A stretch of DNA of 64,000 bases from Batillaria attramentaria (taxonomy: Eukaryota > Mollusca > Gastropoda > Batillariidae), in NCBI GenBank assembly GCA_018292915.2, contig JACVVK020000228.1:222001-286000 (forward strand), in the 5' to 3' direction. Of the stretch, positions 1 through 9,442 are shown piece by piece; position 1 is the stretch's first letter; every line of letters begins with the position of its first letter. The notes under the pieces are model-generated. The model saw only the letters and a list, made by a program, of their open reading frames with translations. It was not told where the DNA came from and did not search any database. Made by a program: the position numbers and the translations under genes.

Positions 1-1
1 A

Positions 2-127
2 TTTCTTGGATTCGAACAACAGCTATCCAGATCGGAATGTGATTCATCTACTAAAGTTACTCAATCCAGCAATATGTCTAAAAGTCAAGGTGTCAGAGTT
101 ACTGAATCGGCGGATGACAACTTCTAA
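2..127 (+). pseudogene. C-terminal tail of a rhodopsin-like GPCR (5' part outside window)
   Basis: The first 41 codons are open in frame 2 and end at a TAA at 125-127. The translation matches the cytoplasmic tails of the receptors at 20167-21307 and 28228-29384: a TQSSNMSKSQG stretch (TQLSSMSESQ in the 20-kb gene) and a final VTESADDNF (VTESENDGF there). It is therefore the last piece of another member of this tandem family, lying mostly before the window. Whether the whole gene is intact cannot be seen. Serine and threonine are frequent, as expected of a receptor tail that is phosphorylated and bound by arrestin; that role is inference. Confidence 0.75.
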
Positions 128-138
128 CACTTTTAAAG

Positions 139-300
139 ACAGGAACAAGATTTAGGGAAGAATTCAAGACAATTTTTTTCGATTGTGGAAAGAGATCACC
201 TGCAATAGAGAAGTTTTCCTCTACTAACATCTCGCAGGTCTATTCAACATCAAGACAGGATCTTTCATCTTCCTTGCCGTCAGAAAACGACGAATTTTGA
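139..300 (+). pseudogene. Second, orphan GPCR C-terminal tail directly after the first
   Basis: Twelve bases after the preceding stop, an open frame begins with TGTRFREEFK, which corresponds to the TGTKFRE motif just after TM7 in the intact receptors. It runs 53 codons to a TGA and ends SENDEF, the same ending as the receptor at 28228-29384. No transmembrane sequence precedes it, so it is a fragment left by unequal exchange or deletion between tandem copies. It could be an alternative 3' exon, but the neighbouring receptors show no introns, so a relic is more likely. Confidence 0.7.
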
Positions 301-1546
301 GAAAAACAGTTTGAACAATTGGATCTGACGTATATCAGCAATAAAATGATTTCCAATCAGGTATGTTCTGTTTGTACGTAAACTTCGTCAGAGCTATAAT
401 CGAAATGATTTTGCATTTTCGCAGCGATGAAACAGCAGACGAAAATCAAGCGCTCGTCGGTGAAAAATACAATGCGACGGATTGGCTGGTTTACCGGAAT
501 GTCAAGGGCACTGGAATCTTTTAAACCCTGGGCAGTGACTTTGTCAGTTTGTTGTGGATATCGTATTGTTTACAAGCATGTCGACGAACTTGCCCTTCGC
601 TGATACACCCAGAGCTATTCCACGGCTCTCCGCCAATCACGTGAGTTCTAAAACAATGTAACTTTTGGCCACTGTTCGAGCATTCAGTCACTGTGTGAGC
701 TTCATGTATGAGCTTCATGCCAGGGTTGTCAGTGTGACGTCACACGGCGCCGCCTGCGTTCCTCATTTTCCATTCTTCGCTATTGTCATTCTTGGCTACC
801 ACTTGGAGGAAGCGCTTGGTTTAATCAGCTCTAGGTCCTCCGTTGGCGTCGTTCGTCATGCGTGACTGGTCACAGATGGATATCGTTGAGATCAGAAACA
901 TACCGGCCTCCAGCGCCTGACCGGCTGATCCTCTTCTGGAACTACGTCACTGGACCGTCAGCTGCCGAGAAAACACGTCACTTTCTTTTGCATTAAAAAA
1001 GAAGAAAATACGTCACTTTCGTTTATATGGAAAAAGGCGTCTGCCAATTAAGCTGCACCGGTTCAAAAGGTACATCCGGGGTAGCAGACTCCAGTGACTT
1101 TTAACTTTTATTCCAAACTACCAAAATTACTGCTTTGTTTCCGCATTTTCATATTAAGCGACAGTTTCAAATAGTTAGTAGACTACAAATTCTATAGACT
1201 AGAATAAAAAAATCGTTCCCCTTGACAGAGTTACTTCTCTGAGGAATGTTTGACAGGTGTCGCGGCTAGGTAGGCGCGGCAACTTTCGCATCGTGAACTG
1301 GTTGTCTCCTGATAGATATTTACTTGTTTGCGAGAGCGCAAACGCAAGTCAAAGTTGGATACCTGTTGTGTTGTAATTGTTTCGGTCACGCACCGTAGCA
1401 TCTTCTTGTGTGCATCACTGAGGGCGGCTGGTACAAATTTCCACCGCAAGATCGTAAATCAACGCTTGAAGCACTCATGTACCCGTGTGCAAACAACCTT
1501 TCAACAGTAAGATGTAGTCCTTTACAGCTTCTTCTTCTTTTCAGCA
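301..1546. other. Intergenic, no supported gene
   Basis: Only short open frames without recognisable domains are present. I see no RNA gene, tandem repeat or transposon terminus here. Confidence 0.5.
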
Positions 1547-1720
1547 GGGAGTCTGGATAGCCGAATGGTAGAGCGTTGGACTCCCAATGCTTCGGTCGTG
1601 AGTTCGAATCCCAGCTGGAGCCAAATATTTGTACTGGTCTTATTCTCGTTGCCCCGTCTCTGCTATCACCCACTCGTGGTGGAAAAGGACGTTAACCTCC
1701 TAAACACCCACCCACCCTCT
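1547..1720 (+). mobile_element. tRNA-derived SINE, family A
   Basis: The head has the two internal pol III promoter boxes of a tRNA: TAGCCGAATGG (A-box-like) and GAGTTCGAATCCC (B box). The body follows with GCCCCGTCTCTGCTATCACCC and GGACGTTAACC, ending near CCTAAACACCC. The same head and body recur at 5375, 19094, 35533, 44684 and 62440. It is not a working tRNA because there is no matching 3' acceptor half and the sequence continues into a conserved non-tRNA body. Confidence 0.8.
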
Positions 1721-1924
1721 TCTTTTCAGCTGTACTGTGTTGCTCCCTGCTGCACCCACTTGGATACGACAGAAAATTTCCAACCGTGTTTTCCCACTTT
1801 GCTTCTCAATGAGAACAAGTGCGAACGAGTTTCAGAAGTTTCCTGAACGTTCTTTTGTTTCATTGCAGTATTCGTCAAAATAACATCCATTTTCAAAAGC
1901 TTTTCTTCCTCTAATTGTTATGAG

Positions 1925-2054
1925 GTTCTGACATAATTTCTTATAATGCCTGCATTCAGTTTATGGATAACATGAATGAATAAATCAACACAATAAAAGA
2001 ATGTATACAGTACCAATATCAATAGTTGATTTTCTTGTTGAGAGAAACTTCACG

Positions 2055-2106
<52 letters not shown>

Positions 2107-2190
2107 ACTCGTAAACTATCTGTAGAAACATAAACATAGTCATGTACAAGGAAACTGGCAAATTACTACATAATTTATGTGCACATGTGT
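1925..2190 (+). repeat. TG-linked duplicated flank, copy 1
   Basis: A (TG)n tract at about 2059-2106 lies between a left flank (TTATAATGCCTGCATTCAG, then TTTTCTTGTTGAGAG) and a right flank (GAAACATAAACATAGTCATG, then CAAATTACTAC). Both flanks recur around the (TG)n tracts near 24.6 and 27.0 kb, and the left flank also near 29.6 kb, in each case beside receptor genes or relics. It was probably duplicated together with the receptor units. Confidence 0.65.
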
Positions 2191-2400
2191 TTCCGATTCC
2201 CACTAAATCAACCAAATGCGATATATATCGTCGAAACTTGAAGTTATTTTTCGAAGAGGTGGAAGTAATTATTCGTAGACATAGAAATTTACATTGCACA
2301 TAAGACAAAAATTCTGAATAACTTGAATTTCATTTTTAGATACAATAATACTGTGTAATAAATCGATCTGTATTGTATTGATCACACGTTAATTGGCTGT

Positions 2401-2402
<2 letters not shown>

Positions 2403-2455
<53 letters not shown>

Positions 2456-2462
2456 GCGCGCG
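2403..2462. repeat. (CA)n then (CG)n microsatellite
   Basis: This is an uninterrupted CA run followed by a short alternating CG run. It could adopt Z-DNA, and it gives spurious open frames on both strands. Confidence 0.95.
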
Positions 2463-2800
2463 CGCTAAGGGTTGCTTTTTTGCAAATTGCTTCACCTATA
2501 AAATGGACCACACTTCCATTGTCCATGAAACTGACGCATTGAAAGACGGTGAGTGTTCTGTAAATCTCTGACACTGTTTTCCATTTTACACATCGGGTGA
2601 GAATATCTTCGAGGGACTGTTTCTGTTTCATGAATTTACACAAAGAAAAACAAAAACAAAACACGTTATGTAACTCGCTTCAACTATAAAATCTGCAATA
2701 CTGCCATTAAAACTGTGTGAACATTGGAAGGCCATGAGTGTTCTGTACATCTCTGACAGTCTTTCCCATTTTACCTGTCGGGTGTGGTTATCTCAGAAAG
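2463..2800 (+). repeat. CA-linked 120-bp repeat, two adjacent copies
   Basis: Two diverged copies start near 2463 and 2660. Each has a GCTTCA(C/A)CTATAAAAT block, an ATTGGAAG or ATTGAAAG block, GAGTGTTCTGTA(A/C)ATCTCTGAC, and TTCCATTTTAC or TTCCCATTTTAC. Further copies are at 8725-8842 and 27344-27482, and a fragment at 12490-12533. In the first copy and the two distant ones the unit directly follows a (CA)n tract. Its nature is unknown. Confidence 0.7.
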
Positions 2801-3593
2801 AGTTTAGCTGTTTGATGAATTACCATCAGATAAATAACCATTTCATATGGGCGGATTCCACACTGAGCAAAAGAGTTCTCACACTAAATGCAGTAGCACA
2901 TAGTCAGCATCACCCCAACTCCTTGTGGTTTGGTTACAAGTTAGAGTTGTTCTTCCCCTAGGACAGCTTGCTTTGTTTGAATGTAGACAGAGGAGTTTTA
3001 TTTACACTTCAACTGAGTCTTGTGCGTGTGTGTACCATCGCTGTGTTGCCTGCCACATCTGAAAACCTCCAACTACCCCGGTAAACCCTGTTGCTGCATG
3101 CCTGACCAGGGAGTGTGGGTAGCGCACGTGTTTTCCTTGTTTTCGATAATCCGAGGGTAGGGGCTGCGCACTTGCGAAATAAAGACGATTTCCATTTTCT
3201 GGCGAGAAGTCTTACGTATCACAAGTCAAGTGTATCGACAGTGATGCGGTAAAAAGTTCTACCTGTTGGTCCCATACCTTCATACTTTGCTTTCGAATTT
3301 ACACGGAGTCAAAAAGAACTATTTCCGTTTAGTCCTGTTTGTTGTTCTCAATTATTCACATTGATGGTTTTGTTGTATGTTTCAGAACACTTTAACCTTG
3401 AATATTACACTACATAAGCCGCCAGCAGTGATCAAAGTCAAAGACATGGAATCCTAATCACTGACTGGATTGCCACAGCTGTTTTGTTTAGTGGAAACAC
3501 CTGACAGTTAAATCACAATTTCATTTGTTGGAATCTGTTTTGTGAATCCTACTTTTCCACATCGATACTGAAGAAAACACAACGTATCAAACC
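2801..3593 (+). other. Upstream region of the intact GPCR gene
   Basis: No other gene is visible. The stretch must contain the promoter and 5' untranslated region of the receptor at 3594, but I cannot place a TATA box or start site with confidence. Confidence 0.4.
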
Positions 3594-4706
3594 ATGAACG
3601 ACACAATATCTAATTTTACGAAAGACACACAGAAACATACACCGGATGGGTCATCTACCTCCGATGAAATCTGGCTGTTAACGTGGAAAATCGTCCCGCC
3701 CTTTATTTTAATGTTTGGAACGTTCGGAAATGCAATGACTGTCGTCATTCTCTATCGTATTCGGTCCAGGGGAAATGCAGTCAATGTTTTCTTTACGGCG
3801 CTTGCTGTATCCGACACTTGTCTTCTCTATTCCGGACTTTTCAAAAGTTGGTTTTCAGCTTTGTCTAATGTCGACATTTTCGAGTTGAACAGAATATCTT
3901 GCAAAGTTGGGGTGTGGGTGTTGTACACTTCAGGAGTTATGTCCCCCTGGCTGCTGGTTGCTATGACGGCACTGAGGGCCGCGTCTGTTGTTTGTCCACA
4001 CCGTGTTAGGGTGATTTGTACCCGACGCCGATCTATACTATTTACGGTCGCTATGTGCGTATTTGTTTCACTTCTTCACTCACATATCTTACTTTGTTAT
4101 GATTTAGAAATATTCTTCAACTCCACATCATGCATGCATTCACCTGAGTTCTACTATTTTTATGCCAACATCTGGTCAGTTGTGGATATGCTTATCTTTA
4201 CCATCCTTCCATTTACTCTTCTTGTGGTAAGCAACTCTATGTTAGTGTGGACACTGACGAAATCTCTTCGTGAAGCTCGCATGACACTCACATCAAGTCA
4301 TTCACAAGGGATTTCTGATCGTGAAAGAAAGGCTTCTTCTGTCACAGTTGCCCTTGTCTTACTGTCATTGGCGTTTCTTCTCCTGTCTTGTCCCTATTCA
4401 GCTGTAGTGATTTACGTCGCGTATTTTGTCAAAGTGGAAGATTATAAGGATGCTTCCTTTACTTCATTTAGTCGAGTGCTTACTTTGACAGTAATCTTAC
4501 TTTGGTACTCTAACAGTGCTGTGAATTTTTATCTCTATTGTCTGACGGGTACAAAGTTCAGGGAACAGTTTGAAAGAATCATGTGCTGCCGTCAACACCT
4601 ATCGTCCAAATCAGAGCATGTTTCATCTACAAATATGACACAACTCAGCAGTATGTCGAAAGCATGTGATACCACTAGAACACAATCAGACGCGGACGAT
4701 TTTTAA
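3594..4706 (+). CDS. Rhodopsin-like (class A) G-protein-coupled receptor, intact
   Basis: This is a single open frame of 370 residues, started at ATG 3594 in a good context (ACC before, A after). Seven hydrophobic segments are visible, at roughly 33-54, 65-87, 104-127, 147-167, 193-218, 250-276 and 295-316. Class A landmarks are the TM1 Asn in FGTFGN (46), the TM2 Asp in AVSD (74), the Cys pair 103 and 180, the TM6 Pro in SCPYS and the TM7 Asn-x3-Tyr in NFYLY (311-315). Asn2 and Asn7 are possible N-glycosylation sites; Cys331-332 could be palmitoylated. The DRY motif reads LRA, and the TM7 proline is Phe. The family resembles invertebrate peptide-receptor-like orphans; the ligand cannot be read from the sequence. 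It is the only member in the window without a frameshift. Confidence 0.92.
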   Translation: MNDTISNFTKDTQKHTPDGSSTSDEIWLLTWKIVPPFILMFGTFGNAMTVVILYRIRSRGNAVNVFFTALAVSDTCLLYSGLFKSWFSALSNVDIFELNRISCKVGVWVLYTSGVMSPWLLVAMTALRAASVVCPHRVRVICTRRRSILFTVAMCVFVSLLHSHILLCYDLEIFFNSTSCMHSPEFYYFYANIWSVVDMLIFTILPFTLLVVSNSMLVWTLTKSLREARMTLTSSHSQGISDRERKASSVTVALVLLSLAFLLLSCPYSAVVIYVAYFVKVEDYKDASFTSFSRVLTLTVILLWYSNSAVNFYLYCLTGTKFREQFERIMCCRQHLSSKSEHVSSTNMTQLSSMSKACDTTRTQSDADDF

Positions 4707-4771
4707 CAGCACACTCAGACTTGTTCTTTGACTGACATGACTAATTTTTCCACGCATAAGTCGAACTAGTA

Positions 4772-5815
4772 CAGGCCCATACGTTTATGTCAAACACGCT
4801 TACGTCGAACTTAGGATAAGTCAAAGCAAAAAGAAATTCCCGGCCAAACTTGTGCTTTGTATAACTAAATTTTCCATGCACGCACAAGTCGAACAAGTAC
4901 TCCAAAACGGATAAGTCAAACTTCGGTTATCTCAAACAAAATGTCCCATTTTCCCTTCGGATAAGTCGAAGCTGTCACGAGCACTGGGAGACTTTTTGGC
5001 GTAACCGCCAGCATAACTCGCACGGAGATATTACATTATCCCTGCAGTTGCAGTTTAAACACGTTTATGTGTCCTGCAAGCTTATAGGCGCTAGCTTACT
5101 TGACACAATGAAACACATTCAAAGCACACTCTACCGCTCCCCGGCGTGTAGTCTCGGTAGCGCATCTGATTGATCGGTTAGTACTTCTGATCTACCGCTG
5201 TGCTATTGAGGTGACACCCCAACACTCCGGGGAGTGGGAGAGTGCTCATCTCTTGTTCTGCTTTCAACCCAGAAGTACAGGTCATTGCAATGAAGCGACA
5301 GACATACAAGATGCACGTGCTCACAAGAAAGACTGCAAGCGCAGTCATGGAAAATCCTTTTCCACTACGTATAAGTGATATCAAAGACTGGACAAGAAAA
5401 AGGGGAAAAAAAGCCAGCACACATATGTGGCCGCGGTTGGGATTCGAACTCAGGACCCGAGCACTGAGAGTCAAAGGCTCTACCATTCGGCCATCCTGCC
5501 TTCCCGTTTACAATAAAAACAACTAATCAAATCAGAACAAACAAAGAAACAAAAACAAAAGCAAGTAGGTTTTAGACCCCCCCCCCCCAAAAAAAAAAAG
5601 AAAAAAAAAGTGGGAACTCGCTCCTGGCGTAGAATGCTTGACATTACTTCGGCTACACAATGGTTACTTGAAGATACACGCCTACCATGCTTTATAGATA
5701 ATTTCAAATGTCTCCATACTTTCATTTCTGGGGGCGAATGGGTGCAACCTCTTCGAAATTCGACCTTGTCCGTCGTTCACGGATGAGTCAAATTTCGGAT
5801 AAGTCGAACAGTTTA
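4772..5815 (+). mobile_element. Pogo-like non-autonomous element of the GGATAAGTCGAA family, incomplete
   Basis: The left end is TA followed by CAGGCCCATACGT, matching the complete copy at 50079. The subterminal region repeats (A/C)GGATAAGTC(A/G)AA several times in both orientations (about 4811-4980 and 5780-5815). The body shares CCTGCAGTTGCAG and CTCCCCGGC with the copy at 17453. The right terminus is not recognisable. A SINE-A lies inside at 5375-5497. No transposase frame is present. Confidence 0.6.
5375..5497 (-). mobile_element. SINE family A, nested in the pogo-like element
   Basis: Read on the minus strand it has the head GGCCGAATGGTAGAGCC and the B box GAGTTCGAATCCC, followed by the usual body ending in GATATCACTTATACG. 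It is shortened at the 3' end. Confidence 0.7.
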
Positions 5816-6148
5816 CACAGTGTCCAGAAACAACGACAAAATCTTTCCGAAAAACTGCCCCCACTTCCTGTCGAGGTCCGTCCACGCTACTGTGCACATC
5901 CCCGTGCCAGCCGGCTCATTATGTGACCACGCCGCGGATACGTCAGCTTAGACGACTGAGCGATGTAGGGCATGGCGCAAGCTATGCTACCCCGGACTAC
6001 CGGTAAGTCCGCGTGTTTGAACGTGACGTAGAACATTAACCAAAACATGCCACTGAAACATTTTCAGGCGTAGTGCATGTGTATACTTTTTGGGTACATC
6101 CATAATTCACGTGTGATATTTGTGGGTCGACATGCTAAGGACACGCCT

Positions 6149-6226
6149 CTCTCTCTCTCTCATATTTGACCTTTTTCTCGTTACTCATTCATTGTAAAGG
6201 ACGTTAACCCTCAAACAGTCAACACC

Positions 6227-6300
<74 letters not shown>
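6149..6300. repeat. (CT)n and (CA)n tracts
   Basis: A short CT tract near 6149 and a CT tract at 6226-6244 lead into a CA tract to about 6299. Confidence 0.95.
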
Positions 6301-6302
<2 letters not shown>

Positions 6303-7510
6303 TCGAAAAAGAACGTAAATGGCATTTAATTGATTTTTGTTGTTTTCTTGTTTTTATCTGCAAAAAATGCCGGCTGGCATGTAAAACAAAGGAATGTCTT
6401 GAAAAGAAGGAATTTTCAGAACAGTGTATTAACTTTCGTTTACTTTGGTAACTGTGCAAACAATGGAGTTTTCAATAATCTGATTAAACTTGAAGAAAAA
6501 GGAAATTCGCGTCTCTCGTTGTTTTTAAGATATGAGAATGTGCCTTATTTGGATTGCCGAATTTTAACAGCTTGTAAGTGAGGAAACCCGATTTCCTCCC
6601 TCAAAGACAGAATTAACCTCGTGGTCAGTTCCCTGGATCCCAGACAAAAGGAACATGGCGTATACATGTATTTTAAATTCCACTCTGACTCTGCTCGGCC
6701 GACTACGTATTCCCACAACCAAGTTTGTGCCAAGCTGCTTCCTTCGTGGGGTCACAACATCCTAATCAGTAAACGAGTATTACAACTTGCTTGCCGTCCG
6801 TGAATTGAGGGCAGCCTTTAATAGGAGAAGATCGTCTGCAAAGCTTGTATTTTGTGGTAATGAGCTGTCAGCACGGTATCTGGGCAGTGTACCACGTGCT
6901 GTGGCTAGTGTTAGGTGAGTGAAAACGGCTCGGGTAGCGGTCACTTTTCCCTGGGCCTTGGATGGGGACAGACGCGACCATGTAAATGCTGCCTCGAACC
7001 GCAACCTGCACATAATTATGCGAGAATGGATTCGACTTGAAGCATGAATGGACGTTGGCCTGAGGTAAACACTTTTACTGATATTGAATTGGCTTTGATA
7101 ATTCTGGTTTTATTAATGTCGTTTTTAGCATGTATTGATTGCTATTGTGAAACAGGAGCATGTTCACTACTAGACCATGTAAAGCCATATTCTGTTTTGA
7201 ACACTGCGTTGAGGAAAAGGCGAAAGTAGAATTGAGTAGTATAGATATTGTAAACTGAGGGTTAACGCACTGACTTGACTACCGACAGGCGTTTTGTAGA
7301 CCGGGCTGACACCAGAGAATTATCGTTGGATAATTTTAAACGTTACAGCGTGCAAGCACGATGACAAGACACCCGTTTGGGACATCGCAAGCCGCCGGGG
7401 CCGTTGTGTGAAAGAGCGACCTTCTCCCCGCCTGGCCTTCTTTGGAGTATGATGTGTCTGCCAGTCTCCACGTGAACATTGTGCTTGTAGCAGAAAGCGT
7501 AATTTCTGTG
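6301..7510. other. Intergenic, no supported gene
   Basis: Small open frames of 60-83 codons occur in both strands without domains or splice context. I see no structured repeat. Confidence 0.5.
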
Positions 7511-7550
7511 GCGCGCGCGCGCGTGTGTGTGTGTGTGTGTGTGTGTGTAT
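7511..7550. repeat. (GC)n(GT)n microsatellite
   Basis: An alternating GC run passes into a GT run. Confidence 0.95.
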
Positions 7551-7589
7551 CAGTCCGTGTCCCTCAGTGAGCTAAACTCTTTACATTTA

Positions 7590-8330
7590 TAAGCCCGAGC
7601 CCGACCAGCCCTACCGCTATATGATAAGACTTGTTATAAAGAACACGCCACTGCCCACCAGCCACTTCACGCCACTATTACGCGAGGCTTGGGACTTCCC
7701 GATTGGCCCAAGACTGCTGCAGAATGTGCAGTAGCACTTCGAGGTGGCTCCTAGTGATCTGAAGATTTCAGGTGAAAATGATTATCATGTATGGGCTTTT
7801 AAGATTTAACTACACGACCGTAACCACGTCAGCCTAATCATGACGGAACGACACAGAACACAAGACCTGTCAAGCCATGCCTACCATTTTCTGACACACC
7901 AAACATGCTTCTTTTTAATCATTCCCACAAACACAAGTTAAAAGTAATGCAATCTAAGCACCTGTGAAAGTTTCAGCATGTATTGTAATACCCGACCTCT
8001 CACTCACTAACCTGCTTCATTTGACATAATTAAACTAGTGTCCAAAAGAAACGATACCAAGGGTTGGCAAGGACATACAATAAAAGCAGAACAATACAGA
8101 AATTTCAGAGTGGTATATTTCATTAGCAAATGTTTCCGGTATTCCCGAGCGCAGACGCTGTATTTGGGACGTGGGATACGTAAACCTATGTTTTTAGGCC
8201 TCGTGGATCACTTTGCACAAAAACATTCTGACAACATTTTGGTATCGTTTCTTTTGGACACTAGTTTATATGACCTGTAGATCCGCCAATGCCACATCTC
8301 CTGCTCCTGAATGAACTGTGATAATACTGA
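7590..8330 (+). repeat. Dispersed repeat R, copy 1 (occupied by a MITE)
   Basis: The segment matches 15303-15755 in the same orientation. Shared blocks are GCCCGAGCCCGACCAG, TCTGAAGATTTCA, CATTTTCTGACA(C/T)ACCAAACATGC, CCCACAAACA and CCTGAATGAACTGTGATAAT. Copy 1 is longer because a TA-flanked element (8033-8266) is inserted in it. The repeat has no open frame or terminal signature I can classify. Confidence 0.75.
8033..8266. mobile_element. Tc1/mariner-type MITE with TA target duplication
   Basis: The 234-bp element has perfect inverted ends: AACTAGTGTCCAAAAGAAAC at the left is the exact reverse complement of the right end, and the match extends about 29 bp in total. TA flanks both sides (8031-8032 and 8267-8268). 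The other copy of repeat R has CATAATTATG at the equivalent place (about 15687-15700), the uninterrupted target. No transposase is encoded. Confidence 0.88.
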
Positions 8331-8599
8331 CAGTTTTAGGCTTACTGCACACATACCTCTCAACTTTGTATTAATAACTATATAATATTTGAAAGGATAT
8401 TGAATCCAGAATGTAATGCGCGTAAAATCATCATCAGGGGAAGCAAGTGGGGAGATAAAGTTCTAGGAGATAAATTATTCTTATATCTCTAACAGCTGAG
8501 ATTAATCAGTAACAGAACTTTCACTCGTATGTAAACAAAATCGTTGAGAATAAATCTCTTGGGACTATAAAACTTTCATCCGCTCAGTGAATAATTTTC

Positions 8600-8679
8600 A
8601 ACAGTATTTTACCCCCCCCCCCCCAAAAAAAAGTTTCACCAAAGCATCACACACACACACACAGACACACACACACACA

Positions 8680-8727
<48 letters not shown>

Positions 8728-8842
8728 CTGACGCGCACTAAGGGTAGCTTTTGTGTAGCTTGCTTCACCTATAAAATCTACTACACCGCGAAACTGCCTC
8801 AGCATTGGAAGACGGTGAGTGTCCTGTACATCTCTGACTGTC
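8600..8842 (+). repeat. Poly(C)-poly(A), (CA)n and CA-linked repeat, copy 3
   Basis: A C-run followed by an A-run (about 8611-8632) precedes a (CA)n tract to about 8724. The CA-linked unit then follows (GCTTCACCTATAAAAT, CATTGGAAGACGGTGAGTG, CATCTCTGAC). Confidence 0.75.
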
Positions 8843-9442
8843 ACGACGTCTTAGTCGGACGAAATTTCACTTTCTCACTGCACAAATTTGTTTTGTGTAT
8901 TTCTTGTGTAGCGCTTTGTCACGTGCAAACTGAGAGGGGGACACGTCGCCGTTCAGATAAGCTGGTGCTCTGTATGGTGTGTCACGGGCAGAGTGCCGCG
9001 TGCATGATGCCAAAGTCTAATTTGATTGTCGTGATTCAATTGCTCGAGGAGTGTGTGTTATGAATTGTGTTACGCTTTTGCTGTTGGTTCGTTAGTGTAA
9101 TGTTTGTCACATGACCGCTAGCTTGTATTGACACGTGATATACACCTCTAGCTATATATTCAGGGGGTTTAGGGGGTAAGGCATGACAGCCCTAGACTCC
9201 AGAGGGAATATTTTTCCGTACTGTCATCAGTGGCTCCAGTTCGCCCTTGTTGGGGTAAGTGTTATGATGTTGCTGTCTAGGAAAGAATCTTGTTGGTAGA
9301 ATTGCCAGAAAGTAGTATTGTAACAGTTGTATTTTTACTGTGGATCGGTGGTGAACTGAATGCCGGAATGCTCATGAATGGTGGGTATAAAAATGGCTTT
9401 AAAGCGTTCCAGCGTTCACTGCCACATAAAAACACTTGAGAA
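8843..9442. other. No supported gene
   Basis: Nothing recognisable. The right part should contain the 5' end of the Tc1 element that begins its frame at 9443, but I cannot identify its terminal inverted repeat. Confidence 0.4.

Noticed and set aside
1565..1620. tRNA genes (here and at 19100, 35650, 43960, 44690, 61690, 62450, 63420)
   Set aside because: They have A and B boxes but no complete cloverleaf ends, continue into shared SINE bodies, and recur as families.
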